Of a DNA stretch of 64,000 bases, positions 13,301 to 23,100 are shown in pieces. Both the position numbers and the translations under genes were made by a program. Source of the DNA: Helopsaltes ochotensis (lineage: Eukaryota > Chordata > Aves > Passeriformes > Locustellidae); assembly GCA_013400155.1 (NCBI GenBank), contig VXBM01000044.1, positions 1,705,830-1,769,829 of the forward strand, given 5' to 3'. The notes under the pieces were generated by a model. That model made no database searches, had not been told where the DNA came from, and saw nothing but the letters and a program-made list of their open reading frames with translations. Position 1 is the first letter of the stretch. Each line of letters starts with the position of its first letter.

Positions 13301-16300
13301 TAAAAAAAATAAGGACCAGAAAAAGAAAGGAATGTAAAAATCAACTAAGTGAATGACATAAAAAGGAGAGTTAAATAATTTTAAATAATAATATAAATAA
13401 TTACAATAATTTATATTATATTAAATGTATATGTATATATTTATGTATTTATAATTAGTTAGATAAAGACAAATTCTATGGACATTAAATAGGGTATCAG
13501 AAAAAAGGCAAAGTAGGAGACAAAATCTGGGAGAAGAGAAGCAGAATCCGGTTTATTCTGGGCAATACACCATTATTCTGCAATTCCTGTTTGGGCCGCT
13601 CATAGGTCAGGACAGGCTGCTTCACCTCTTGCCTGAGGTTCAAATCCCCTTCACAGGGGAGGCACTGTTCTGGAAAGCTAAGACCAGCTCTTGCTAAGCA
13701 ATGCCTTTTTGGTGTCCTGTAATTGCACAGAGACACCTTGCATTCACAGCATCTTTCAAAAATGCACTGTAACATCTGAAAAATCGTCAGCCACCATAAA
13801 GAAAATTTGCTCAGAAGTGGAACATAAATCCTTCAGCTCCCCTGCTCTTGGGAATCACAGTAAAGACCAAGACTCTGCAGCAGGAGTCTTGGCAACTTAT
13901 CAAAACATCTTTATTTATAAAGGACATAAAATACCAAACTTACAGGTATTCTAGATGGAAGAGACCAGCAAAGGCATCATCTCGTATAACAGTGAAGGAG
14001 TTGGAGTTCAGCAAACTGAAAATGGAGAGCAGGCATTAGGAAAGCACATTAAAACTTGACACACTGGATTATGCCTGTTGTGTTTATTGCCCATGACCAA
14101 ACTAATCTTACTGACTTGAGCCCGTATCACCCCACCAATGCAGCAGATATAAAATACTGTGGAACGGTCTATTGAAAAAAAATTAAAGGCATTACATGAT
14201 GGTAATTAATGTCCACTACTCCCCAGGAAAAATGCTTGCTGTGCCATTGACCTTGGCTAAATGCAACCTGGTCCTCAACTCTATGACCCACTGAGCAGAA
14301 CAAGTCATTGTTAGATGGCAGGTCTGCTGAGCGTGGGCCCCATCCACTCAACACCCCTCCAGCCCCAATGGCAACTTTTAAGAGTCCACCTCATCACCAA
14401 TCCTAAGCTCCCAAGTACCAGCTCTCATTTATGCAGTCACAGTGGGCCAGTGCTCACTCATTCCACACTCCCAGGGGAATGCTCCAAGCCTGACCTGCAG
14501 ATGGGGCACAGCCTGCAGTGTGAGAGGACTGCAGCCAGTTTGTCTGCTGGAAACACAGACATATCCAAACCACGGAGACAGAGAATCCTGCTATCTTTAT
14601 AAGGCAAAGTGCTGTGTCCACAGGCAGTGAGGAAGAGCTGCAGTGCTGCCTCCTCCAGGCGCTGCCTTGTCCTACTCCAGTGTGAACTTCAGGGACAAAA
14701 CATGTTAGAGCTGCATCAGAGAGGCTGTCATCTGAGCCAGCACAAGACAGCCAGGGAGAAGGACGTTATGGAGGCTTTGCCAGCAAAGTTCATTCCTTGC
14801 TGTATTAAAGCACAACAGCAGACAATCTCCAAATGTTGATGTTCAAAGGCAGAGGGGGCAATCTCCTTTCAAGAAAATGGCAAAACTTCTTATTTGGTCT
14901 AAAATATTAACGCTGCTCAAAAGAAATAGTTTTTTGAAAATCTCCCCATTTCCCCCTATGAATGAATATGTCTGTACTAATTGCTTTATTAGAGCAACTG
15001 ATTAATCTTCCTGTATAGTTTTAGGCATTTTACTAAAATTAATTTAGAAGACTAATGAACATGAAATGCAAACTTTCCCTGTGATCCTTGGATATTATGG
15101 TAATATTAGACAAATGTTCCTTAAATTATCCCAAAGAAATCTAACAAAGATGAACACCACCATCAAAAATAAATCCTTGCATTACTATTTTACCATGATT
15201 ACTGCCACAGAAGATATTACCCTGAGGTGCCCATGTGCTCAATTATGCATGCAGCTCTTTGTTATTTAATTGTTGTTTTTTCTCATGTTTTAAGGAAAAA
15301 GTTACAAATCACACTAAACAACAGAACTTGTGAGTGTCCAAGGTGGTGGTGACAAACCCCTCTTGCTCCCACATCTGATTTACCATGTAAAGTGACATGA
15401 GCAACTTCTGCCTTCCTCAACAACCCACCTCTGCCCCACCACCCTACACACACTAACATCTCCAGAAAATTTACTACACCTAAGGAAAAGGGACCTCTTC
15501 ATCTGCTCTTCCTTTCTCTTCCTAGTACCATCATCGAAGCCAAACAAGATTCCTCCCAGCTCTAATTTTCCACCCACAGCTTCTCACCCATGGATTCCTC
15601 GCTTTCCTTCCCAACTGGCACAGGTCACAGTTTGTCACCATTTACTGGTGGGCAAGGTCCTCGTGCCCTCTGCAGTGGCCTCAGTGCTGACCCCAAATTC
15701 TCAGAGAAAGTTGGTTTTGGGACCAGTTTCACACTAAAGGAGGTGAAGGCTTCCAGCCCTCGTTTTGCCCACTCTGCCCCAGCATTTTGCATGGAGCGGT
15801 CCTCCTCTCAGTAGGAAGATAGGCCTTTGAGTCCAAGGGGGTGGAGTGCCCAAGGAGAGGAGCCTTGCCATCAGCTACCAGATGCCTTTAGAGGCTATCT
15901 CTTGCTAAGACCAGTGTAACATCTACTTCTGTGGCAAAGCACTCAGCCTGGGTTTCTGGCAGGCTTTGGATCTTTATGCCAAATTTTTCTTTGCAGTGTA
16001 TCTTTGCCTGGGGGGGTCAGTCAGTCCTTTTGGGGTAGAGGTGTGGAGGGCCTGCCTGGTTGAGGCGTTCCGGACAGGCTGCACTGGACTAGACAGGATG
16101 CAGGCTGCTGCTCCGCTTTGCTGCAGACTAGCAGCGAAGTGAGTATCCAGGCCCCCCAGGGGGGTTGTACCGCAGTCTCTGTATCTTCCTTGCTGCCTCC
16201 CAGGACAGCTAAATTAAGCAAGTTTGGGTAAGCTCCTGGAGCAGGAGGCACAGGCTTAACTGCAACATGGGCACAACCAAGCAGCTTGCCTAGGGTCAGG

Positions 16301-17080
16301 AAGGAGCAATGGCTGCAAAGAGTTGGGAGCTGGACCACTGTCCCCTGGGACAGAGGACCACTGGGTCAGAAGGCATCTAAGGGACCACCCTCCAAGCTGC
16401 ATGCTGAAGCACGGAGTCATGCTGCAGACAACACCAGCACCAGCAAAGGATTTCCTCTGAAGTGTGTCCTGGTAGCATCTGCTCACCCCATTGTGCCCAC
16501 AACATCACAAATCCAGTGCCAGACTCCTGGTCACAAAGTGAGCAGCAATGAGAGCCACCAGCATCTAACTCTGAGAGACATAACTCAGCCTTAAACTTAC
16601 TACAGCTGAAGTTTTAAAAAAAGTGGAACTTACGGCATAATAAAACATCTCTCCCTCCTTTAATAACTAAATACACATTTTATGAAGTGGTTTCTGAGCA
16701 GAAAATGCATCCCTGAGAAGAAATGTTATGAAACAGCAGCTACACCGGGGGACTGTGCAAGCTGTCTTCTCCCGTTTCCTCCGTTTCTACAAGGGAAAGG
16801 GAACTCTATTTAGGGGAAACTGAGAGGCTCTATGCTTAAAGGGACTCTATTCAGGAGGAAGGGGTGAGGTGCTACTTGGCCGTGCTCCTTCCCAGAGCCA
16901 TACTTACAGGAGCTGCAGGGAGGGCAGGTGGGAAAACATCCTGTCCTTGACTTCGGAGAAGGTCCCGTTGACCAGGCTCCTGCAAAAAGAGATGCCACCC
17001 GTCAGGCGGGCCCCCCCGCATCCTTCGCCAGCTCCCGCTGGCCCCGAGGCGCGCAGCCCGCACTCACAGGGAGCCCAGGC
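566..17080 (-). CDS. LGI2: LGI2, leucine-rich repeat LGI family member 2 (whole gene span, exon 1 mostly in gap)
   Basis: This gene encodes a secreted neuronal glycoprotein. By family knowledge, LGI proteins bind ADAM11/22/23-type receptors at synapses and axons, and truncation of canine LGI2 causes a juvenile epilepsy. The sequence shows four 72-nt LRR exons, a 170-nt exon carrying the C-terminal LRR cap (ECDC...LC...YEC), a 165-nt exon and a long last exon carrying the EPTP beta-propeller. All junctions are GT-AG and phases chain without a break (LRR exons split a Leu codon as CT|N). N-glycosylation sequons are visible as NGT (exon 2), NST (exon 6) and NIT (exon 7). Exons 2-8 give about 479 residues. 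If the usual family length of about 545 holds, roughly 65 residues (signal peptide and N-terminal cap) lie in exon 1, mostly within the gap. The closest paralogues are LGI1, 3 and 4; SLVNGTF and the LRR wording favour LGI2. Confidence 0.95.
1384..3883 (-). other. LGI2: LGI2 intron 7
   Basis: This 2500-nt GT-AG intron is AT-rich with short spurious reading frames on both strands. I recognise no repeat family or RNA gene in it. Confidence 0.8.
3884..4048 (-). CDS. LGI2: LGI2 exon 7 (first EPTP blades)
   Basis: This 165-nt exon encodes DFVVHQILPYQSVSVDTF and continues to RSYDNITG. The acceptor is tgtttctag and the donor is CACAG|gtatat. The phase is 2 in and 1 out: the first Asp is split with exon 6 (G|AT) and the last Gly is split with exon 8. 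It joins the LRR cap to the EPTP propeller and holds an N-glycosylation sequon (NIT). Confidence 0.97.
4049..8802 (-). other. LGI2: LGI2 intron 6
   Basis: This 4754-nt GT-AG intron is the largest in the gene here. It contains a moderately GC-rich stretch at about 5.88-6.8 kb with overlapping open frames on both strands. None of these resembles a known protein, and the frames appear to be chance. I recognised no transposon. Confidence 0.75.
8803..8972 (-). CDS. LGI2: LGI2 exon 6 (C-terminal LRR cap)
   Basis: This 170-nt exon encodes the sequence from LDLRGNKFECDCKAKWLFLW to SFDYECTTT. It contains the four cysteines of the LRR C-terminal cap (ECDC, LC, EC). The acceptor is a poly-T tract followed by AG|AGATTTAAGG. 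A second AG two bases on would break the frame, so the first is used (CT|A = Leu). The donor is CTACAG|gtattc. It contains the sequon NST. Confidence 0.97.
8973..10030 (-). other. LGI2: LGI2 intron 5
   Basis: This 1058-nt GT-AG intron is AT-rich and has no recognisable element. Confidence 0.8.
10031..10102 (-). CDS. LGI2: LGI2 exon 5 (LRR)
   Basis: This 72-nt leucine-rich-repeat exon reads LSLANNHLKALPRDVFSDL and ends DSLIEL, with the last Leu split CT|A. The acceptor is ttttctag and the donor is GAACT|gtaagt. One exon is one 24-residue repeat, as is normal in the LGI family. Confidence 0.97.
10103..10681 (-). other. LGI2: LGI2 intron 4
   Basis: This 579-nt GT-AG intron contains a short T run near 10.31 kb. 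I see nothing else in it. Confidence 0.8.
10682..10753 (-). CDS. LGI2: LGI2 exon 4 (LRR)
   Basis: This 72-nt LRR exon reads LFIEGNKIETISRNAFRGL and then RDLTHL (last Leu split). The acceptor is ttggcctag and the donor is CACCT|gtaagt. Its phase and length are identical to the neighbouring LRR exons. Confidence 0.97.
10754..13943 (-). other. LGI2: LGI2 intron 3
   Basis: This 3190-nt GT-AG intron contains an AT-only tract near 13.37-13.46 kb (listed separately). I recognise no transposon or RNA gene in the rest. Confidence 0.75.
13373..13461. repeat. AT-rich low-complexity tract
   Basis: The tract is almost pure A/T (runs of taaataat, atataaat, atgtatat) in LGI2 intron 3. It looks like a degenerate AT microsatellite. 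Confidence 0.7.
13944..14015 (-). CDS. LGI2: LGI2 exon 3 (LRR)
   Basis: This 72-nt LRR exon reads LLNSNSFTVIRDDAFAGL and then FHLEYL (last Leu split). The acceptor is cattttcag and the donor is TACCT|gtaagt. Confidence 0.97.
14016..16907 (-). other. LGI2: LGI2 intron 2
   Basis: This 2892-nt GT-AG intron is mixed in composition. The stretch at 15.6-16.5 kb is more GC-rich, with open frames on both strands that show no family resemblance. I recognised no transposon. Confidence 0.75.
16908..16979 (-). CDS. LGI2: LGI2 exon 2 (first LRR)
   Basis: This 72-nt LRR exon encodes SLVNGTFSEVKDRMFSHLPS followed by LQLL (last Leu split). It carries an N-glycosylation sequon (NGT). The acceptor is tttttgcag and the donor is CTCCT|gtaagt. 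It follows an unusually short 88-nt, GC-rich intron 1 (16980-17067). Confidence 0.96.
17068..17080 (-). CDS. LGI2: LGI2 exon 1, 3' end only
   Basis: Thirteen bases of exon 1 are visible before the run of N. They end CCT|gtgagtgcg, a good donor in the correct phase (CT|G = Leu joining exon 2, giving LGSLSLVNGTF). The start codon, signal peptide and N-terminal cysteine cap must lie in the unsequenced block. Confidence 0.75.
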
Positions 17081-17315
17081 NNNNNNNNNNNNNNNNNNNN
17101 NNNNNNNNNNNNNNNNNNNNNNNNNNNNNNNNNNNNNNNNNNNNNNNNNNNNNNNNNNNNNNNNNNNNNNNNNNNNNNNNNNNNNNNNNNNNNNNNNNNN
17201 NNNNNNNNNNNNNNNNNNNNNNNNNNNNNNNNNNNNNNNNNNNNNNNNNNNNNNNNNNNNNNNNNNNNNNNNNNNNNNNNNNNNNNNNNNNNNNNNNNNN
17301 NNNNNNNNNNNNNNN
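17081..17315. other. Assembly gap (235 N)
   Basis: This is a run of unknown bases flanked on both sides by very GC-rich sequence. It hides most of LGI2 exon 1 and probably the start site. Frames that run through the N block are artefacts. Confidence 0.99.
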
Positions 17316-17469
17316 GGTCCCGGCGGGCGGGGCGAGGCGAGGCGCGGCGGGGACACCTCGCCCTCCGCCTCCCCGCGGGACGGGAGCCAACAGCCCGCGG
17401 GAGGCGGAGGGCGTGGGTGGCCCCGCTGGTAGATCCAGAGCGATGCTAGAAAATCGGGGGGAGCGCTGA

Positions 17470-18098
17470 GGTGCCGGAGCGTGCCCAGAGAAGGGCAACG
17501 AAGCCGGTGAAGGGTTTGGAGCACAAGTCCTACGGAAAGTGGCTCCGGGAATGGGGGTGTTTAGCCCGGAGAAAAGGAGGCTCAGGGGGGATTTATTGCT
17601 CTTTACAATTAACTGAAAAGAAATTGCAGTGGGGTGGATGTAGTCTCTTCCCCCAGGTAATAAGTAATAGGACAAGAGGAAACGGCCTCAAGTCGCACCA
17701 GAGGAAGTTTAGACTGGATATTAGGCAAAGTTTCTTCACCAAAAGGGTTTTCAGGTATTGTAAGAGGCTGTCTGGGGGACCGGTGGAATCACTATCCCTG
17801 GCTGTGTTCAAAAAAATCACAAAATCATGGAATGGGATGGGTTGGATCTTAAACATCTTGTAGTGCCAAACCCCCTACCATGGACAGCTTTCACTAGACT
17901 AGTTTTCTCAGAGACCCACCCAACCTAACCTTAGACACTTCCAGGTATGGGGCACCCACAACTTCTCTGGGCAACCTAATATGTGGGTGTGGTGCTTAAG
18001 GACATGGCTTGGTGGTGGACCTGGCAGTACTGGGTTAGTGATTGGACTTGACGATGTTAGAAGTGTTGTCTAACCATAATGATTCTAAGGTTCTAAGA
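17470..18098 (+). mobile_element. CR1 LINE 3' end, split by a nested CR1
   Basis: Non-LTR retrotransposon remnant. CR1 landmarks appear in order: the cccagagaagggcaac block, a ggagcacaagtcct-like block, ggacaagaggaaacgg, gaagtttagactggat, a ttcttcac block and cctggctgtgttca. They resume after an insertion with ggtgtggtgcttaag and end in the CR1-type attcta-like repeats. It abuts the LGI2 CpG island. Confidence 0.85.
17816..17982 (-). mobile_element. Nested CR1 fragment in opposite orientation
   Basis: The block reads as the reverse complement of a CR1 3' end: aaaatcatggaatgggatgg, then catcttgtagtgccaaac, ccttagacacttcc and acttctctgggcaacct. It interrupts the plus-strand CR1, whose 3' tail resumes directly afterwards. 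The order of insertion is therefore readable. Confidence 0.8.
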
Positions 18099-18990
18099 CC
18101 AACTCAAGGGATGTCTAGATCAGGAAAAAAGCAAAGGGATGATGACACCACACAGTTCCAGTTGCTTTCCACTAGTATGTGTGTGTAAAGTACACATTAA
18201 TTGAATCGTGTTGTATCTGAATGCTTGAAAGGTTTCCGAACCGCATGTAAAACCACATTTGTGGTGCCCTGATTTGAATGACACAGGTCATGCGCATCAA
18301 TAAAAGAATTACTCTTATAACTTTGTGTTACAAATTACTTGTCTTGGAATCTCAAAGAATTACTTTTTGTAATTCTTGTAACCTTCACTATCTCCTTTGT
18401 GTCCAAGCTTCTCCTCTTGGTTTGCAGGGGCCAGTCGCAAACTTCCCGTGTCCATTTCCAGTGCTGCAGCTTGTGCTTGCTGCCCCCCATTGCCCACACA
18501 GTCCAGCAGGGCCTCCTGAGACTCCTCTTCTTTGTGTGAGCAGTCCCAGGTCTCCATCTCCACTCATACACAACCCCTGCAGCAGGCAAAAATTCAGAGA
18601 GCGTGAGCAACACCTGAATTAGCGGTTTAATTAATTTATCATCTGATTAGGCAGAAACAAGACAGAGAAATTGTTTGAGGTCAATGTTAGTCCCAGTTTT
18701 CTTTGCCTCGTTTAATCTTTTCAGTGATTTTAATGATTTGTGTAATACATCTGTTTGCAAGAGCTGTTATGCACCACATCTGCATCTTAATTCTACAGCC
18801 ACAATAATCTAAGGATGTTTATTTCATTGGCAAGCAGACAGAAATTGTTGTGAACCGTTAAAGCTGCTGGATTTCCTGTCATTCTCTTTCAGTTGGGTCA
18901 CTGGTGCTTTATCCTGATGTCATTGAAAGTGACAGAAAAAAGAATATCAAAATTTATAAGAACACTATTAGAAATCAAAAGATTTTTTAC
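18099..18990. other. Intergenic stretch upstream of LGI2; candidate conserved element
   Basis: There is no gene here. From about 18.6 to 18.95 kb the sequence is non-repetitive and rich in homeobox-like cores (ttaattaa, tgattag, tttaatc) and SOX-like acaat motifs. It resembles developmental non-coding elements. No conservation data are available here. Confidence 0.35.
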
Positions 18991-18994
18991 TGTC

Positions 18995-20108
18995 TCTCAC
19001 AGTAGCCTTCTGGGCAAGATAGCCTGCATGCAGCTACAAAAGTCCATAGTAGGCTGGGTGAGCAGCTGACTGACAGTTTGGGCTTGAAGGGTTACAGTAA
19101 ATGGGGTTACATCAGACTGTCAGCCAGTCACCAGTGGGGTTCCATAGGGCTCCATTTTAGGGCCAGAGCTCTGTAAGGTTTTTATAAATTATCTGAACAC
19201 AATGAATGTACATTAAGTAAGTTTGCCAATGATACTAAACTAGGAGGAGCTGTGGACTCCCTCCAGGGTAAAGAGGCCCTGCAGAGAGATGTGGGTAAGA
19301 CTAAAGGGCCGGCAGTCACTAAGCATATGAAGGATATTTGACAAGAGCAAGTGACAGATTCTTCACCTGGGACAGGTGATCCTCCTTATACATACAAATC
19401 AGAGGATGAGAGCCTGGAGAACAGCCCTGGGGAAAGAGATCTGAGGATCCTGGTTAATGAAAAGTTGGATATGAGCCGGCAGTGCCCTGGCAGCCAGGAG
19501 GGCCAAGTGTGTCCTGGGGTGCATCAGGCCCAGCATCGCCAGCTGGGCAAGGGAGGGGATTGTCCTGCTCTGCTCTGAGCTGGGGCAGCCTCACCTCCAG
19601 TGCTGGGGGCAGCTTTGGGTACCACAATGTAAGAAAAGTTATAAAGCTATGAGGCTGTGTCCAGAGGAGGGCAACCAGGATGGTGAAGGTTCTTGAGGGT
19701 GAGTTAATGAGAATGGTTGTGGTTGCTGGGTTTGTTTGGCTTGCAAAAGAGAAGGCTGAGGGGTGACCTACCACTTCCTCAAAGTGTCAGCAAAGGGGCA
19801 GATGCTGAACCCTCTCTGGTGACAGGACACAAGGAAATGGAATGAAGCTGCATGAAGGGAAGCTCAGGTTGGCCATTAGGGGAAGGGTATTAAAGGGTAT
19901 TATATATCCATTAAGTGATGGAGGGTGGTCCATCACTTTTCCCCAGGGGAGTTGTCATGCCTCGAAGCCTGGCAGAATTTGAGGAACATGGATCTGGATG
20001 TCACTTAGCTGTATGGTTTTGTTTTAGGTAATCCTATGAGAAACAGGGAGTTGGACTTGGTGATCCTTATTGTTTCCTTACACTTCAGTTATTCTATGGT
20101 TCCATGAA
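18995..20108 (+). mobile_element. CR1 LINE, C-terminal reverse transcriptase plus 3' end
   Basis: Near 19126-19165 the translation is VTSGVP-stop-GSILGP, the CR1 reverse-transcriptase motif with its Gln codon turned into TAG. Further on are aagtttgccaatgatact, ctgcagagagatgtggg, a cagtgctgggggcagctt-like block and the 3' tail ending ttattctatggttcc. Many stops and frame breaks show an old, dead copy. Confidence 0.85.
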
Positions 20109-23100
20109 AAAGACACAACAATAATTTCCCAAAACACAACAAAATAATGATGTTCCCATGAACCAGACAAGACATTTCTCCATGAAGTGTGACTCCTGTG
20201 GCTGTCCAGGGATGCCACTTTGGGAAGCCTTTGATATACTCACCCTTTCCAAATGGCACTCAGCATTCTGTCAGGAAACACAGCTTTGGGGCTCTATATC
20301 ACTACAGGGTTTTAAATGTCTACAAATACCATATTGGTATGTAAAGCGCCTTCTTTAAAAGACACAAAGCTAGGACTCCAACTTCACAACTCAGTTCTTT
20401 ATGAAAGAAGAAGAACTTCTTCATGAATTCATGCTAAGCTGTTACCTGCAGATATCTAAAAATCCCAGGACACTCCAAAATTGAAAACTATTTACCTGCT
20501 AGCACTGCCCACAATTAATTTTGCAGACAAGATGTCTTCTGATTTAACTGATTTAAATGCAATTTATTGGGTGATCCTCTCTATCTCCCCATGGAAGAGG
20601 AAGAAGGATTTTCTCCAACTCTCTCCATCTGGGGTGTTCCGTGCAGCCTCATCTGCAGCATCCCTGCTGCCCTCAGTGAGGGGCTGCCAGGCACAGACCA
20701 CCCTTGCTGGTGGTCTTGAAAGTGTCAAGGGGTTTCCTCATGAGTCGGAGGAGGATGAGATGGAATGAGAGGCAGGGGCAGCAGGGCCAGGGTACTGCAA
20801 AGGAAGGCACCAGTGTGGAGAGTGTGAGCTTTATCAGAGGCTGAGGAGAGAGTCTGGAGCACCAGCAGGACACAGCAGATGGACCTGTCCTGCTGAAATT
20901 AAAAACAAGTGACTGTTTCGGAAAGTTCACATGACAGAAAACAGATATTTGAGGGGTTAAAAACACAAATATGCATTTAGATAAGCACATATAAATTACC
21001 TTAAAAGAATATTTAAAAATTACTTGGTTTACATTTTATCCATGCAGCAGTATAAAAATGTAGTGGTATAAAAATGAAATCTTCTCTCTTTTTTGAGAAG
21101 AAAATAGAAAATTGAATTTGATGTTGGAATAGAAAATTTAAAAATGAGAAATAATACTGAAATGTGCATTTTGCTACTTTCCTTCAAATTCCAACTCATA
21201 GGTTTGGGTGATTTTTTATGTAGACTTGTAGGAGCATCCATTTAAGTCATACCACAAATAAATGCAGTCGGCTGCATATGAAAGATTGTGCTATTCAATA
21301 CCCATAGATAAAATGGCATTTCAGATGGGCAAGGAAGAGCTCAGGCAGCATTTCAGCAAGCATGATATAAAAACCTGAACAGATAGGAGGAGTGCAAAGG
21401 CTGTGCCATGCCTTTAAAAGAGACACCATAACCTGGAGTGCAGGGGAACTTGGGGATCCTCTGCAACTCAGTGTGTACCCCAGTGCAGACCTGTACAATG
21501 GTGCATGGGATCTTCCAGCTGGATGTTAAGTGGAAAACACTCTGATTCCCAGGTGACCACGGCTGAGACATCTCAACACTGATGTATGACATTATCATTG
21601 TCATTTCTTCTAAAATAACAGCTCTTTTTCTTTTCCAAAATTTTGGATATTTATCTTGAATTGCAAAGAGAAAACAAATCAGAAGAGCATTTCGGAGCAT
21701 ATAAATATTAAAAGAAATATATCGATGTGAAAGTTGTCAGCTTTGTTTCTTCAGGATCAGGAAGACATTTCTCACATGTTCTCATTTTCACTTTTCAATC
21801 CCTTTTTCATAAACCTCTGCTTTAGCAAGTATCAATATAGAGGCTTTGAGAGTATTTTTTCTGGTAACTTGACAGAAGTAGACAGTCACAGATAGAAGGC
21901 TGCTGATCACATCACCCCATACATGAAAGCATGGAAGGGAAAAACACGTCAAACTTTTGTCTGAGAAAGTTTAATTTCTAGGATAGTTTGCAAATAAAAA
22001 TGAGGTTTGTTGGATCACAACACACCACCTTGCCAAAGTGAGAAATTTGAAAAAAATTGTGGATGAGAGTAAAGTATGTCAGTAGCAATGTTCCCACTAT
22101 GAGGACCCTTAATTTCTTGTGACCCTGCTGTGGGAAAAGGTATGGGAAAATTAATTCTCTGAGCAATATTCATCTTGCTGAGTGTTTTCCTTTCTTTCTT
22201 CACTCATGGTTGATGTGACCTTTTTGGACTCCAACTGCTAGAGGAGATGTACTGCAACATGCAGAGCACGTTATTATTATCTTGAATTTTCTCCAACTCT
22301 CAGACCAAATGTTTAGTCTGCTTGGTCAGGATTTAATGTCCTTTGCTCTTGACTTCTGAAGATTTCTGGTCCAGATTGCACACCTGGTATGTTTTTCAGT
22401 TTTCCTTTAAGGAAGCACAGAAGCAATTTACTTTGTTGAAATGTAGCACTACAGAATAGGCTTTTATGAAAACTATTGTAAAACAGTTCTCAAAAAAAAA
22501 AAAAAAAAAAAAAAGAAATACAGGTTGCCAAATCCTACTCTGGGAGAGCTAGCACGTTCTCTGCACTGACACAATGCTTCCCAACCCCAGTCTCTTAGAC
22601 CAGTGGCATGCTGTGAGCCCTGTGTGGTAAAGGTGGTTATTCATATTACACTAGAGAACAGGATTTCCTCACATGTACTGCCCTTGTTTTCATGTTTTTT
22701 TAAGAGGCCTCTAAGCCAAGATTCACAGTGGGTCCAAACCCCTACTTCTGGAAAGGAAGCGCTGTGGAAAGAGGAACAGGCAGAACAACTTGGGGTGGCC
22801 CAGAGATTTTCACACCTACAGCCCTACCCTACAATGAGACTTTTTGAAATGAGGTATTAATAATATATTAGCACCAGAGGAATAAAAGGAATAAATCATA
22901 AGAAACACAACAACCCACATGCTTTCCTTTTTCCTTCACTTGTCATTCCCTGAGAGACCAAGGCAGTTGCAAATTGTTTCTTGAAGAGCAAAATTAATGG
23001 AGTCTGAACTAAGGCTGTGTACCCACATCCCCATGCACCTTCCCTCCCTGCATCCTCATCCACTCAAGATCTGCACTTCCTCACTATGCCAGTTTCAGTG

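Larger units (their letters stand above)
17020..17468 (-). promoter_or_regulatory. LGI2: CpG-island promoter region of LGI2 (interrupted by gap)
   Basis: Dense CpG and G+C flank both sides of the gap, against an AT-rich background. A GGGCGG box lies at 17325-17330 with an overlapping GGGGCG at 17329-17334 (Sp1-type). The position directly upstream of LGI2 exon 1 makes it the likely promoter and 5' UTR. The start site cannot be placed. Confidence 0.7.

Noticed and set aside
16869..17675. Long frames crossing the run of N on both strands
   Set aside because: The frames are open only because N codons are not stops. Just the LGI2 exon stubs are supported.
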